36,632 nt of DNA from Pseudomonas sp. ANT_H12B (GCF_008369325.1 NZ_VOBI01000032.1:1-36632); one strand, 5' to 3'. Counted from the first letter of the stretch, positions 17,236-27,148 are shown. The notes: a model not told the origin generated them from the sequence alone. Numbers and translations: made by a program.

Positions 17236-17378
17236 GTGGGAGCGAGCCTGCTCGCGTTGGCGGGATTGTTCCAAACAACACAAACCTTGTGGGAGCGGGC
17301 TTGCCCGCGATAGCGGTGGGTCAGTCGCCGTCCCTATTGAATGTGCGGCCGTCATCGCGGGCAAGCTCGCTCCCACAC
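17236..17378. repeat. Cluster of three REP elements
   Basis: Two REP copies in the same direction begin with GTGGGAGC (17236-17260 and 17289-17316), and a third is inverted and ends GCTCCCAC (17353-17378). The second and third face each other across 36 bases, the REPIN arrangement. The 361-base gap between the aminotransferase and fdnG is otherwise made of the fdn leader: a dyad GCCGACA (17437-17443)/TGTCGGC (17464-17470) and a hairpin ACCCGG (17505-17510)/CCGGGT (17519-17524) just before the fdnG ribosome binding site. I saw no convincing Anr/FNR box. Confidence 0.85.
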
Positions 17379-17547
17379 GTTTCGAGCCTACCAATTCATG
17401 ACCGATAAACGGCCGGCGGTCGGTTTTCACACAAGTGCCGACAGCCTTGTCTACAGTTTGAAGTGTCGGCAGCCAGTCTGCCGCCACCGTGATTGTCCAG
17501 AAGAACCCGGCAAAAGTACCGGGTCTTCACCTGATCAGGAGTGCACG

Positions 17548-20500
17548 ATGGACCTCAACCGTCGTCAGTTCTTCAAGGTCGCGGGTATCGGCCTTGCAGG
17601 CTCGAGCCTTGGCGCGCTGGGCATGGCCCCCGCGACTGCCTTCGCCGAGCAGGTGCGCCACTTCAAGCTCGCCCACACCCATGAAACCCGCAACACCTGC
17701 CCGTACTGCTCGGTAGGCTGCGGTTTAATCATGTACAGCCAGGGCGATGCCGCCAAGAATGTCGCGCAAAACATCATTCATATCGAAGGCGATGCCGACC
17801 ACCCGGTCAATCGCGGCACCCTGTGCCCCAAAGGCGCAGGCCTGCTGGACTTCATTCACAGCCCCGGTCGTCTGCAATATCCAGAGGTGCGTAAGCCTGG
17901 CAGCAGCGAGTGGACGCGCATCTCCTGGGATGAAGCGCTGGATCGCGTCGCCGACCTGATGAAGGCCGACCGCGACGCCAACTTCATCGAAAAGAACGAG
18001 GAGGGCGAAACGGTAAACCGCTGGCTGACCACCGGTTTCCTCGCCGCGTCGGCAGCGTCCAACGAAGCCGGCTACATCACCCACAAGGTTGTTCGCAGCC
18101 TCGGCATGCTGGGGTTCGATAACCAGGCACGTGTCTGACATGGCCCGACGGTGGCAAGTCTTGCCCCGACGTTTGGCCGTGGTGCCATGACCAATACCTG
18201 GACCGATATCGCCAACGCGAATCTGATCCTGGTGATGGGCGGCAACGCAGCAGAAGCGCACCCGTGCGGTTTCAAATGGGTGACCGAAGCCAAGGCGCAC
18301 AACGCTGCCAGGCTGATCGTGATCGACCCGCGTTTCACCCGGACCGCCTCGGTGGCCGACTATTACGCGCCGATTCGTACCGGCACCGATATCGCCTTCA
18401 TGGGCGGGCTCATCAACTACCTGCTGACCGAGGACAAGATTCAGCACGAGTACGTGCGCAACTACACCGACCTGTCATTCCTCGTCGACCCCGGCTTCAG
18501 TTTCGAGGACGGGATCTTCAGCGGCTATGACGCGGCCAAGCGTCGTTATACCGACAAGACCACCTGGAACTATCAATATGCCGAGGACGGCTTCGCCAAG
18601 GTCGACCCGACCCTGCAAGACCCGCGTTGTGTCTACCAGCTGCTCAAGCAGCACTACAGCCGTTACAACCTGGAACTGGTGAGCCAGATCTGCGGCATGC
18701 CGACCGAATCGATCCAGAAGATCTGGGAAGAAATCGCCACCTGCTCGCAACCGGGCAAGACCATGACGATTCTCTATGCCCTGGGCTGGACCCAGCATTC
18801 GATCGGTTCGCAGATCATCCGCAGCGCGGCGATGGTGCAACTGCTGCTGGGCAACGTCGGCATGCCCGGCGGCGGAGTCAACGCCTTGCGCGGGCACTCC
18901 AACATCCAGGGCCTGACCGACCTCGGACTACTGTCGAACACCTTGACCGGCTATCTGACCCTGCCCAGCGACAGCGAGCAGGATTACGACATCTACATCT
19001 TCAAACGGGCGCTGAAGCCGTTGCGTCCAGGACAGATGTCCTACTGGCAGAACTACGGCAAGTTTCATGTCAGCCTGATGAAGTCCTGGTACGGCGCCAA
19101 TGCCACGGCAGAGAATCATTGGGGCTACGACTACCTGCCCAAGATAGACGTCCCCAGCTACGACATCCTGAAAATGTTCGACATGATGGGCCAGGGCAAG
19201 GTCAACGGTTACATGTGCCAGGGCTTCAACCCGATCGCCGCGCTGCCGGATAAAAACCGGGTGACGGCGGCACTGGCCAAACTGAAGTGGCTGGTGATCA
19301 TGGATCCGCTGGCCACCGAAACCTCCGAGTTCTGGAAAAACGTCGGGCCGTACAACGATGTGAAGAGCGCCGACATTCAGACCGAAGTGATTCGCCTGCC
19401 CACCACCTGCTTTGCCGAGGAGGACGGCTCGCTGGTCAACAGCAGTCGCTGGCTGCAATGGCACTGGAAAGGCGCCGACGGCCCGGGATTGGCGCGGACC
19501 GACATCCGTATCATGAGCGAATTGTTCCTGCGCCTGCGCCAGCGTTATCAGGCCAATGGCGGTGCCTATGCCGAGCCGATGATGAAACTGTCGTGGCCCT
19601 ACAAAGTGCCTGAAGAACCGTCGCCGGAAGAACTGGCCAAGGAAATCAACGGCAGCGCCACCGCCGACTTCACCGACGCCACCGGCGCAACAATCAAGGC
19701 CGGCGCGCAACTGGCCGGTTTCGGCCAGCTCAAGGATGACGGCAGCACCGCGTCCGGTTGCTGGATTTTCTGCGGCAGCTGGACCGAGGCGGGCAACCAG
19801 ATGGCCCGGCGCGACAACAGCGACCCCTACGGCACGCACCAGCACCAGGGTTGGGCCTGGGCCTGGCCGGCAAACCGGCGGATTCTCTACAATCGCGCAT
19901 CATGCGATCCCCAAGGCAAACCCTGGGCCGAAAACAAGCGACTGGTGTGGTGGACCGGCAAGGTCTGGGCCGGCACCGACGTGCCGGACTACAAAGCAGA
20001 TTCACCGCCGGAAGCCGGGATGAATCCGTTCATCATGGCCCCCGAGGGTGTAGCGCGGTTTTTCACCCGCGACAATATGGCCGAAGGGCCGTTCCCCGAG
20101 CACTACGAGCCGTTCGAGACGCCGATCGGCATCAACCCGCTGCATCCGAAAAACAAGAACGCCACCAGCAACCCCGCCGCGCGGATCTTCGATTCGGTAT
20201 GGGACACCCTCGGCGTGGCCAAGGACTATCCGTACGCGGCCACCAGCTACCGGCTGACCGAGCATTTCCACTTCTGGAGCAAGCATTGCAAGCTCAACGC
20301 CGTCACCCAGCCCGAGCAATTCGTCGAGATCGGCGAGGTGCTGGCCAAGGAGAAAGGCATCGTCGCCGGTGACAAGGTGCGTGTCAGCTCCAAGCGCGGC
20401 TTCATTGAAGCGGTGGCGGTAGTGACCAAACGTATCAGGCCGTTGCAGGTCAACGGCCAGGTGGTGCACCACATCGGTATCCCGTTGCACTGGGGCTTCA

Positions 20501-20613
20501 CCGGCCTGACGCGCCACGGTTACCTGACCAACACCTTGGTGCCGTTCCTCGGCGATGGCAATTCCCAGACCCCGGAATCCAAGTCATTCCTGGTCAACGT
20601 GGAGAAAGTCTAA
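17548..20613 (+). CDS. fdnG: Formate dehydrogenase-N/O alpha subunit, selenoprotein
   Basis: A 1021-residue molybdopterin enzyme when the in-frame TGA at 18136-18138 is read as selenocysteine (Sec197). Both halves match the E. coli FdnG/FdoG layout, including NQARV-Sec-HGPTVASLAPTFGRG around the site. A Tat motif NRRQFFK (residues 4-10) and signal end at about 33 send it to the periplasm. A [4Fe-4S] site follows (C51, C54, C58, C93, then K95). It oxidises formate to CO2 and passes electrons to FdnH. CAGGAG lies six bases before the ATG. The frame is open upstream to 17341, but that part is REP and leader DNA. An automatic caller would split it at the TGA into two ORFs. First gene of the fdn-sel cluster. 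Confidence 0.96.
18136..18181 (+). promoter_or_regulatory. Bacterial SECIS element with Sec UGA codon
   Basis: Starting at the UGA, CATGGCC (18139-18145) pairs with GGCCGTG (18175-18181, one G-U), CGG (18149-18151) with CCG (18166-18168), and GGCAA (18153-18157) with TTGCC (18161-18165). A single U at 18152 is bulged and the apical loop holds GUC. Counted from the U of UGA, the bulged U is position 17 and the loop GU is 23-24, the same positions as in E. coli fdhF. These are the bases SelB recognises. Confidence 0.93.
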
Positions 20614-21549
20614 ATGGCCAGCCAAGACATCACCGCCCGTTCGGCCACCACCACTGTGCCGCCTTCGGTGCGCACGCAAGAGGAAGTGGCCAAGCTGATC
20701 GACACCACCAAGTGCATCGGCTGCAAGGCCTGCCAGGTCGCCTGCTCAGAATGGAACGAGCTGCGCGACGACGTCGGTCATAACCTGGGCACCTACGACA
20801 ATCCCCAGGACCTCACGGCAGACACCTGGACCTTGATGCGCTTCACCGAGCATGAAACCGATGCCGGCAATCTTGAATGGCTGATTCGCAAGGACGGCTG
20901 CATGCACTGCGCCGAACCCGGCTGCCTGGCGGCGTGCCCCAGCCCTGGGGCGATCATCAAGTACGCCAACGGCATCGTCGATTTTGACCAGGACCATTGC
21001 ATTGGTTGCGGCTATTGCATCACCGGTTGTCCATTCAATATTCCGCGCATCTCGCAAAAGGACCATAAGGCCTACAAATGCACGCTGTGTTCGGACCGCG
21101 TGGCGGTGGGGCTGGAGCCGGCCTGCGTGAAAACCTGCCCGACCGGCGCCATCGTGTTCGGGACCAAGGAAGACATGAAGGAACACGCGGCGGAACGGAT
21201 CGTCGACCTCAAGAGTCGTGGCTTCGACAACGCAGGCCTGTATGACCCCGAAGGGGTTGGCGGCACCCACGTCATGTACGTGCTGCACCACGCTGACACG
21301 CCGAAATTGTATGCCGGCCTGCCGAGCGCCCCGGTGATCAGTCCGCTGGTGGATCTGTGGAAAGGTGTGAGTAAACCCTTGGGCTTGCTCGCCATGGGGC
21401 TGGCGGTGCTGGCCGGATTCTTCCACTACGTGCGCGTCGGGCCGCAGCTGGTTGAGGAGGACGAACTCCCGACCACCGTCGATCCTGCGGTGCATGAAGT
21501 CGATCCGTCGGTACACACCTTTGATCCGCGCGGGGAGGACAGACCATGA
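20614..21549 (+). CDS. fdnH: Formate dehydrogenase-N/O iron-sulfur beta subunit
   Basis: A 311-residue ferredoxin-type subunit with four [4Fe-4S] motifs in order: CIGCKACQVAC, CMHCAEPGCLAAC, CIGCGYCITGC and CTLCSDR...CVKTC. A C-terminal transmembrane helix (about 252-270, LGLLAMGLAVLAGFFHYV) anchors it facing the periplasm. It carries electrons from the Sec/molybdenum subunit to the cytochrome. It starts directly after the fdnG stop and its end overlaps fdnI by four bases (ATGA), so translation is coupled. The acidic, repeat-like tail (VDPAVHEVDPSVHTFDP) is longer than in E. coli as I recall it. Confidence 0.95.
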   Translation: MASQDITARSATTTVPPSVRTQEEVAKLIDTTKCIGCKACQVACSEWNELRDDVGHNLGTYDNPQDLTADTWTLMRFTEHETDAGNLEWLIRKDGCMHCAEPGCLAACPSPGAIIKYANGIVDFDQDHCIGCGYCITGCPFNIPRISQKDHKAYKCTLCSDRVAVGLEPACVKTCPTGAIVFGTKEDMKEHAAERIVDLKSRGFDNAGLYDPEGVGGTHVMYVLHHADTPKLYAGLPSAPVISPLVDLWKGVSKPLGLLAMGLAVLAGFFHYVRVGPQLVEEDELPTTVDPAVHEVDPSVHTFDPRGEDRP

Positions 21550-22199
21550 TCCGCAGACAGATCCTGCGCTACACCTCGAACCAGCGCACCAACCACTGGC
21601 TGGTGGCGATCCTCTTCTTCATGGCGGCGTTGTCGGGGTTGGCGTTGTTTCATCCGGCGCTGTTCTGGCTCAGCCACCTGTTTGGCGGTGGGCCGTGGAC
21701 GCGCATTCTGCATCCGTTCATGGGCGTGGTGATGTTCGTCCTGTTTCTGGGATTGGTGATTCAATTTTTTCGGGCGAACTTCTTTATCACCAATGACCGT
21801 TTATGGCTGCGGCGCGTCGGGCGGGTGATCCGCAACGAAGAGGAGGGCGTGCCGGCGATCGGCAAGTACAACCCGGGGCAGAAGCTGCTGTTCTGGACAT
21901 TGCTGCTGTGCATGCTGGTGTTGCTGTTCAGCGGGTTGGTGATCTGGCGTGCGTACTTCAGCGAGTACTTCGGCATCACCAGCATTCGCTGGGCCATGTT
22001 GCTGCATGCGTTGGCGGGGTTTGTGCTGGTGCTGAGCATCATCGTGCACATCTATGCCGGGATCTGGATCAAGGGCTCGGTCAGCGCAATGACGCATGGC
22101 TGGGTCAGCCGCGCCTGGGCGAGGAAACACCATGAACTCTGGTACCGGGAAGTCACCCGGGACGAGCACCCCGACCGGCCGATCAACAAAAAAGGATAA
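21546..22199 (+). CDS. fdnI: Formate dehydrogenase-N/O cytochrome b gamma subunit
   Basis: A 217-residue membrane protein with four transmembrane helices (about 18-38, 55-75, 115-137, 150-172). Histidines suited to bind two b hemes occur in NHWLVA, RILHPFMG, LLHALAG and IVHIYAGIW. It takes electrons from FdnH to reduce quinone at the cytoplasmic side of the inner membrane. The start overlaps the fdnH stop. Length matches the E. coli FdnI/FdoI family. Confidence 0.94.
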   Translation: MIRRQILRYTSNQRTNHWLVAILFFMAALSGLALFHPALFWLSHLFGGGPWTRILHPFMGVVMFVLFLGLVIQFFRANFFITNDRLWLRRVGRVIRNEEEGVPAIGKYNPGQKLLFWTLLLCMLVLLFSGLVIWRAYFSEYFGITSIRWAMLLHALAGFVLVLSIIVHIYAGIWIKGSVSAMTHGWVSRAWARKHHELWYREVTRDEHPDRPINKKG

Positions 22200-22204
22200 C
22201 CCCC

Positions 22205-23131
22205 TTGGCGACGATTCTTGAGCCTGGAGAGATTGAAGCGGCGGCGAGTTCACCGCCGTTTCTGCACTTGCCGCCGAGCAATGTGTTCGAGTTACGGGCG
22301 CTAAGGCTGGAACGCCTGGTCGAAGGGCATCCGCTGGCTGACTACCTGCGATTGATTGCAGGCCTTTGTCATGTCCAGCAAAGCCTGATGGACGATCCGC
22401 CAATGACGACTTTGCCCGATCCCGAGCGACTGAAAGTCTGCCAGCAACACGGCTTGCCACCGTTCGCTGCCGACAGTCTGGTGCGCGAAGACGCTTGGTT
22501 GCCGTACCTCGACGCCTTGTTGCAGCGATATCACCCACCGCCGCAACCGGCAGTCGAGAAAGCAGTGACCACCTTGCGCAGCGCCAATAGCGGACAACTC
22601 AAGGCCTGGGCGATCGCGTTGGTCAGCGGCCAGTTCGCGCTGCTGCCAGCCGCATTGGTGCCGTTTCTCGGTGCTGCAATGCAGGCAGCCTGGAGCCACT
22701 GGTTGCTGAACACGCCCAACCTGCAACTCAAACCCGGCGACAGCCTCAGCCAATGCCCGGCCTGTGGTTCACCGGCCATGGCCGGGGTGATTCGCCATCG
22801 CGGCAAATACAACGGCTTGCGTTATCTGGTCTGCTCGCTGTGTGCCTGCGAATGGCACGTAGTGCGGGTCAAATGCGTGTACTGCGAGCAGAGCAAAGGC
22901 CTTGAATACGTCAGCCTCGATGACGACCGCCACGCCGCCAATCAGGCCCCGTTGCGCGCGGAAGTCTGCCCCGGTTGCCGCAGTTACCTGAAATTGCTCT
23001 ATCTGGAAAACGACGCCGAGGCCGAAGCGCTTTCAGCGGACCTGACCAGCCTGATGCTGGACATGCGCCTGGAACAGGAAAACTACCAGCGCCCGGCGCC
23101 GAATCTTCTGCTGTCCCCCGGAGGCGATTAA
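22205..23131 (+). CDS. fdhE: Formate dehydrogenase accessory protein FdhE
   Basis: A 308-residue cytoplasmic protein with the FdhE rubredoxin-like metal sites: CPACGSP, CSLCACEW, CVYC and CPGC in the C-terminal third. FdhE is needed to mature the respiratory formate dehydrogenase before Tat export. The start is TTG at 22205, supported by AAAAGGAT nine bases upstream and only five bases after the fdnI stop. Together with the fdn genes it forms a tight operon that continues into selA after a 50-base gap. Confidence 0.93.
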   Translation: MATILEPGEIEAAASSPPFLHLPPSNVFELRALRLERLVEGHPLADYLRLIAGLCHVQQSLMDDPPMTTLPDPERLKVCQQHGLPPFAADSLVREDAWLPYLDALLQRYHPPPQPAVEKAVTTLRSANSGQLKAWAIALVSGQFALLPAALVPFLGAAMQAAWSHWLLNTPNLQLKPGDSLSQCPACGSPAMAGVIRHRGKYNGLRYLVCSLCACEWHVVRVKCVYCEQSKGLEYVSLDDDRHAANQAPLRAEVCPGCRSYLKLLYLENDAEAEALSADLTSLMLDMRLEQENYQRPAPNLLLSPGGD

Positions 23132-23181
23132 GCACACCGGCTACACTCAGGCGCGACGGTCAACGTTTGCGGGAGCGCCTG

Positions 23182-24612
23182 ATGTCCACCCGATCCGCCA
23201 GCCAACCCTTGCGGCTGCCCTCCATCGACAGTTTGCTGCGCCATCCTGCCTGCCAACCGCTGGCCGAGCGTTATGGCCGTGACGCACTGCTGACCAGCCT
23301 GCGGCAATTACTCGATGACTTGCGCGAACCGGTGCTTTCAGGGCAACTCGATGCGCTTGAAGTCGCGCCCGAGGTATTGGCGGGCAGGGCCGGCGAGCGT
23401 CTGGCCATCCAGCATCGCAGCCACGTCCGGCGAGTGTTCAATCTCACCGGCACGGTGCTGCACACCAATCTGGGGCGGGCGTTGTTGCCGCAGGAAGCCA
23501 TCGAAGCCGTGCAAATGGCCGCCCGTTATCCGCTCAATCTCGAATTCGATCTGCGAAGTGGCAAACGGGGCGACCGTGATGATTTGATCGAAGGCCTGAT
23601 CCGTGAGTTGACTGGCGCTGAAGCGGTAACGGTGGTCAACAACAACGCGGCCGCCGTGTTGCTGACGCTCAACAGCCTGGGCGCGCGCAAGGAAGGCATC
23701 ATTTCGCGCGGTGAACTGATCGAAATCGGCGGCGCTTTTCGCATTCCCGACATCATGGCGCGAGCCGGAGTCAGGCTGCACGAAGTGGGTACCACCAATC
23801 GCACCCATGCCCGCGATTACGAAGCGGCCATCGGTCCGCGTAGCGGCTTGGTCATGCGCGTGCACGCGAGCAACTACAACATCGAAGGTTTCACCGCTCG
23901 GGTACCGACCGCCGAGTTGGCGCAACTCGCTCATAAACACGGACTACCGCTGCTCGAAGACCTTGGCAGCGGCAGCCTGCTGGACCTGACGCGCTGGGGC
24001 TTGCCCGCCGAACCGACGGTGCGCCAGGCGTTGCTCGATGGCGCGGACATCGTCACCTTCAGCGGCGACAAGTTGCTCGGTGGTCCGCAAGCCGGGTTGA
24101 TTGTCGGCCGCAAAGACCTGATTGCGCGGATCAAGAAGAACCCCCTCAAGCGTGCGCTACGAGTCGACAAACTGACCCTGGCTGCGCTCGAAGCGGTGTT
24201 GGGCCTGTACCGCGATCCTGATCGGCTGGCCGAACGTCTTCCGAGTTTGCGCCTGCTCACCCGGGCGCAGGCCGATATCCTCGCTCAAGCGCAACGCCTG
24301 CAACCGTCGCTGGCCACGGTGTTGGGTGACGGCTGGAGCGTCAGCGCGGTACCGTCGCTCGGCATGATCGGCAGCGGCAGCCAACCGGTGGCACGTTTGC
24401 CAAGTGGCGCATTGTGCCTGCGCCCGCAAACCTCCAAACGTCTTCGCGGAAGACGCCTGCATGGTTTGGAAGCGGCGTTGCGAGCCTTGCCGATTCCCGT
24501 ACTTGGGCGTATCGATGACGATGCGTTGTGGCTGGATTTGCGGCAACTGGACGACGAGCCGGCGTGGCTGGCTCAACTCGATCAATTGCAGGAGGAGGGC
24601 CGGGAAGGGTGA
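23182..24612 (+). CDS. selA: L-seryl-tRNA(Sec) selenium transferase
   Basis: A 476-residue PLP enzyme that turns seryl-tRNA-Sec into selenocysteyl-tRNA-Sec using selenophosphate. The N-terminal domain holds RLPSIDSLLRHP and LHTNLGRALL; the PLP lysine is K297 in TFSGDKLLGGPQAG. E. coli SelA has 463 residues, so length fits. The ATG at 23182 follows GGGAGCG; the frame is open further upstream inside fdhE, but those codons are a shadow. The last four bases overlap the selB start. Confidence 0.96.
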   Translation: MSTRSASQPLRLPSIDSLLRHPACQPLAERYGRDALLTSLRQLLDDLREPVLSGQLDALEVAPEVLAGRAGERLAIQHRSHVRRVFNLTGTVLHTNLGRALLPQEAIEAVQMAARYPLNLEFDLRSGKRGDRDDLIEGLIRELTGAEAVTVVNNNAAAVLLTLNSLGARKEGIISRGELIEIGGAFRIPDIMARAGVRLHEVGTTNRTHARDYEAAIGPRSGLVMRVHASNYNIEGFTARVPTAELAQLAHKHGLPLLEDLGSGSLLDLTRWGLPAEPTVRQALLDGADIVTFSGDKLLGGPQAGLIVGRKDLIARIKKNPLKRALRVDKLTLAALEAVLGLYRDPDRLAERLPSLRLLTRAQADILAQAQRLQPSLATVLGDGWSVSAVPSLGMIGSGSQPVARLPSGALCLRPQTSKRLRGRRLHGLEAALRALPIPVLGRIDDDALWLDLRQLDDEPAWLAQLDQLQEEGREG

Positions 24613-26516
24613 TTGTCGGTACCGCAGGGCATATCGATCACGGCAAGACTTCATTGCTCCAGGCCTTGACCGGCCAGGCCGGCGATCGTCGTCGGGAAGA
24701 ACGCCAACGCGGCATGACCATCGACCTGGGCTATATCTATGCGGCCCTGGAACCGGGCGCCAGCCTGACGGGTTTTATCGACGTGCCCGGTCACGAGCGT
24801 TTCACCCACAACATGCTCGCCGGGGCACAGGGCATTGATCTGGCATTGTTGGTGGTGGCCGCGGACGACGGTGTCATGCCGCAGACTCGCGAACATCTGG
24901 CCATCGTTGAACTGTTGGGAATCCCGCGGGCATTGGTTGCGATCACTAAATGCGATCGGGTTGATGGAACCCGAGTGCAGGCTGTCCGCGAACAGATCGA
25001 AACCTTGCTGGCTCCCGGGCCGTATGCCGGCGCGCCGCAGATCGCGCTGTCGAGTGTGACCGGGGAGGGCATCGAAACGCTGCGCCAAGCCTTGCTCGAC
25101 GCACAAAAACAAGTCCTGCAACGCAGCACCCGCGGCGGCTTTCGCCTGGCCATCGATCGCGCTTTCAGTGTCGCTGGTGCCGGCATCGTGGTGACCGGCA
25201 CGGCGTTGTCAGGGCAGGTTGCGGTGGGCGATACGCTGCTGCTCGGCCCGCAGGGAAAACCCGTTCGCGTGCGGGGTTTGCATGCGCAAAATCAGGCCGC
25301 AGACACCGCGTTTGCCGGCCAGCGAGTCGCGTTGAACCTGAGCGCCGAGCGCCTGGCCCTGGAGCAGATTCACCGTGGCCACTGGTTGCTGGCCGAGTGG
25401 CTGTATGCGCCGACCCAGCGCCTGGATATCGAGATGCAGTTATTGGCCAGCGAACCCAAGGCCTTCGAGCACTTTCAGCCCGTGCATGTGCACTTGGGTA
25501 CTCAGGATGTGACCGGGCGGGTCGCGTTGCTGGAGGGGACCAGCCTCGCACCGGGTGAGCACAGGCTCGCGCAGATCCTGCTGAATGCGCCGGTGTACGC
25601 GGTGAAGGGCGACCCCTTGATCCTGCGTGATCAGAGCGCCCAACGCACGCTCGGCGGTGGTCGGGTGCTTGACCCGTTCGCACCAACCCGACAACGCCGC
25701 AGTCCCGAGCGCTTGGCGCAACTGCAGGCGCTGGCCTCAAGCAACGAGTTGGAAGCGGTCCTGCCTGCGTTATTGGCCAACAGCGACACCGGGCTCGATC
25801 CGCAGCGTCTGGAGCGTCAGTTCAACCGTCCGCGCAGTACCTGGGTTTTGCCGGATGATGTGCGCTTGATCGACACCCGCCAAGGTCCGCTGTTGTTCAG
25901 CGCTGCCCGATGGGAGGCGCTGAAGGCACCGGTACTGGAACACCTCGCCCGCTTCCATCAACTTGAACCGGACCAAATGGGCCCGGACCGTGATCGGCTG
26001 CGTCGCTTCACCGGCACATCACTGGACCGGGCGACGTTTATCAGCCTGCTCGACGAATTACTCGCCAGTGGCGCCATCACTGCCAGCGGGCCGTGGTTGC
26101 ATTTGCCTGACCATCAGGTGCGGTTGAGCGAAGACGACGAAATGTTATGGCAACAGTTGCAGCCATTGTTCGAGCAAGCGGGTTTCAATCCGCCGTGGGT
26201 GCGCGACCTCGGCCATGATGAAGTGGCGGTGCGCATGCTGCTGCGCAAAATGGCGAGGTTGGGATTACTGCATCAAGTCGTCCGTGACCTGTTTTACACC
26301 GATGCGATAGTGCGCCGGTTGGCGGCTATGCTTGTGCAACTGGCCGCGCAGAACCCGGTGATTCAGGTCTCGGCGTTTCGCGATGCGGTGGGCCTCGGTC
26401 GCAAGCGCAGTATCCAGATTCTCGAATACTTCGACCGGCTTGGTTTGACCCGACGGTTTGGCGACAAGCGCCATCTCCGTCTCGACAACGCCCTGGCCCA
26501 ACGAACAGATAACTGA
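24609..26516 (+). CDS. selB: Selenocysteine-specific elongation factor SelB
   Basis: A 635-residue translation GTPase. G1 is GTAGHIDHGKT (residues 4-14), G3 is DVPGHERF and G4 is TKCD. An EF-Tu-like barrel part follows, then winged-helix repeats in the last 230 residues (ending RKRSIQILEYFDRLGLTRRFGDKRHLR) that bind the SECIS hairpin. The start is GTG at 24609, four bases inside selA (GTGA), with GGGAAGG just upstream. It delivers Sec-tRNA to the UGA in fdnG. Its stop is six bases before the tRNA-Sec gene. Confidence 0.96.
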   Translation: MIVGTAGHIDHGKTSLLQALTGQAGDRRREERQRGMTIDLGYIYAALEPGASLTGFIDVPGHERFTHNMLAGAQGIDLALLVVAADDGVMPQTREHLAIVELLGIPRALVAITKCDRVDGTRVQAVREQIETLLAPGPYAGAPQIALSSVTGEGIETLRQALLDAQKQVLQRSTRGGFRLAIDRAFSVAGAGIVVTGTALSGQVAVGDTLLLGPQGKPVRVRGLHAQNQAADTAFAGQRVALNLSAERLALEQIHRGHWLLAEWLYAPTQRLDIEMQLLASEPKAFEHFQPVHVHLGTQDVTGRVALLEGTSLAPGEHRLAQILLNAPVYAVKGDPLILRDQSAQRTLGGGRVLDPFAPTRQRRSPERLAQLQALASSNELEAVLPALLANSDTGLDPQRLERQFNRPRSTWVLPDDVRLIDTRQGPLLFSAARWEALKAPVLEHLARFHQLEPDQMGPDRDRLRRFTGTSLDRATFISLLDELLASGAITASGPWLHLPDHQVRLSEDDEMLWQQLQPLFEQAGFNPPWVRDLGHDEVAVRMLLRKMARLGLLHQVVRDLFYTDAIVRRLAAMLVQLAAQNPVIQVSAFRDAVGLGRKRSIQILEYFDRLGLTRRFGDKRHLRLDNALAQRTDN

Positions 26517-26522
26517 CTTCAA

Positions 26523-26618
26523 GGAAGGCAATCGCGCCCGGTGGCGCGGCCGGGCTTCAAACCCGGTTGGGGACGGCATCCGTTCCCGGGCAGGTTCGAC
26601 TCCGGCTGCCTTCCGCCA
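26523..26618 (+). tRNA. selC: tRNA-Sec (anticodon UCA)
   Basis: A 96-base tRNA including an encoded CCA (26616-26618). The acceptor stem is the long 8-bp Sec form, GGAAGGCA (26523-26530) with TGCCTTCC (26607-26614), and base 26615 is G. The anticodon arm is CCGGG-CTTCAAA-CCCGG (26550-26566), giving anticodon TCA at 26557-26559. A long variable arm (GTTGGGGACGGCATCCGTTC within 26566-26585) and the T arm AGGTTCGACTCC follow. It lies directly after selB and may be made from the same transcript. Confidence 0.97.
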
Positions 26619-26627
26619 TTTTCCCTT

Positions 26628-26834
26628 TCACTTGAGCAACCGGGCATCGAGCCCAAAGCGTTCCTGAGAAACAAGTTTGAATTGATCCGCGGCCAGGTCA
26701 CAGCTCACCAACAGATTCCATGAATGACGGGTAACCGCAGACGGGATGAGCCAATTCGGGTTCGGCACATCTTCGGGCTGAACAACCTTGATGAAATTCG
26801 AGTCCAGCACTCCGTCCTTACTGCATGAAACCAA
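26628..26834 (-). pseudogene. RES-domain toxin C-terminal remnant
   Basis: The minus frame ends DVPNPNWLIPSAVTRHSWNL...SQERFGLDARLL, which matches the pattern of RES-domain C-termini (xxPSAV...NxLxN...F.FDPRL) that I know from RES/Xre toxin-antitoxin systems. RES toxins degrade NAD+. The frame is closed by a TGA just upstream of TTG 26834, and neither the catalytic N-terminal part nor an antitoxin is present. It begins ten bases after the tRNA-Sec 3' end, a common place for inserted DNA. The identification rests on about 50 residues. Confidence 0.45.
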
Positions 26835-27030
26835 GCCTGCCGGGCGTCAGGCGCTCTAATCTCTCTCGCCTGACTGGAGCGACCACATTAAACGTTGCAC
26901 TTCCGACGACCAACCCGAAAAACATGTGGGGCAAATCCTCGATTTTTTGATTTTTGACGGCACTTGTGGGACTTGGGCTTAAGCCAAATCCACACATTTT
27001 AGATCGCGTGTTTAACGACACTCAGTGTTA
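26835..27030. other. Gene-poor stretch behind RES remnant
   Basis: About 200 bases with lower GC than the neighbours and no gene I recognise. There is an 8-bp dyad GTCAGGCG (26846-26853)/CGCCTGAC (26867-26874) with a 13-base loop. A 67-codon minus ORF (26818-27021) spans it but has no family resemblance and no strong ribosome binding site. Confidence 0.4.
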
Positions 27031-27148
27031 CTTCGCGAAGGCTACAACACCTTGCGTCGTTGCCTACAGGTGCGTAAGAATCCGCCGGCTTGTGCGCCTG
27101 GTGCCTGGGCTCTATCGTTTTCCGGTCGCTGAAAAACAGTGATGGGGT

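Noticed and set aside
17236..17378. REP cluster as a possible CRISPR array
   Set aside because: Copies are few, imperfect and in both directions with irregular spacing, and no cas gene is near.
17400..17547. Anr/FNR box for the fdn operon
   Set aside because: I found no TTGAT-N4-ATCAA match in the leader; CCTGATCAGG at 17530-17539 is a short palindrome overlapping the ribosome site and not that box.
18136..18138. Apparent nonsense mutation splitting fdnG into two ORFs
   Set aside because: The TGA is at the family's Sec position, followed by a well-formed SECIS, and selA, selB and tRNA-Sec are downstream.
26519..26701. ORFs across the tRNA-Sec region
   Set aside because: They overlap the whole tRNA and have no protein-like pattern.
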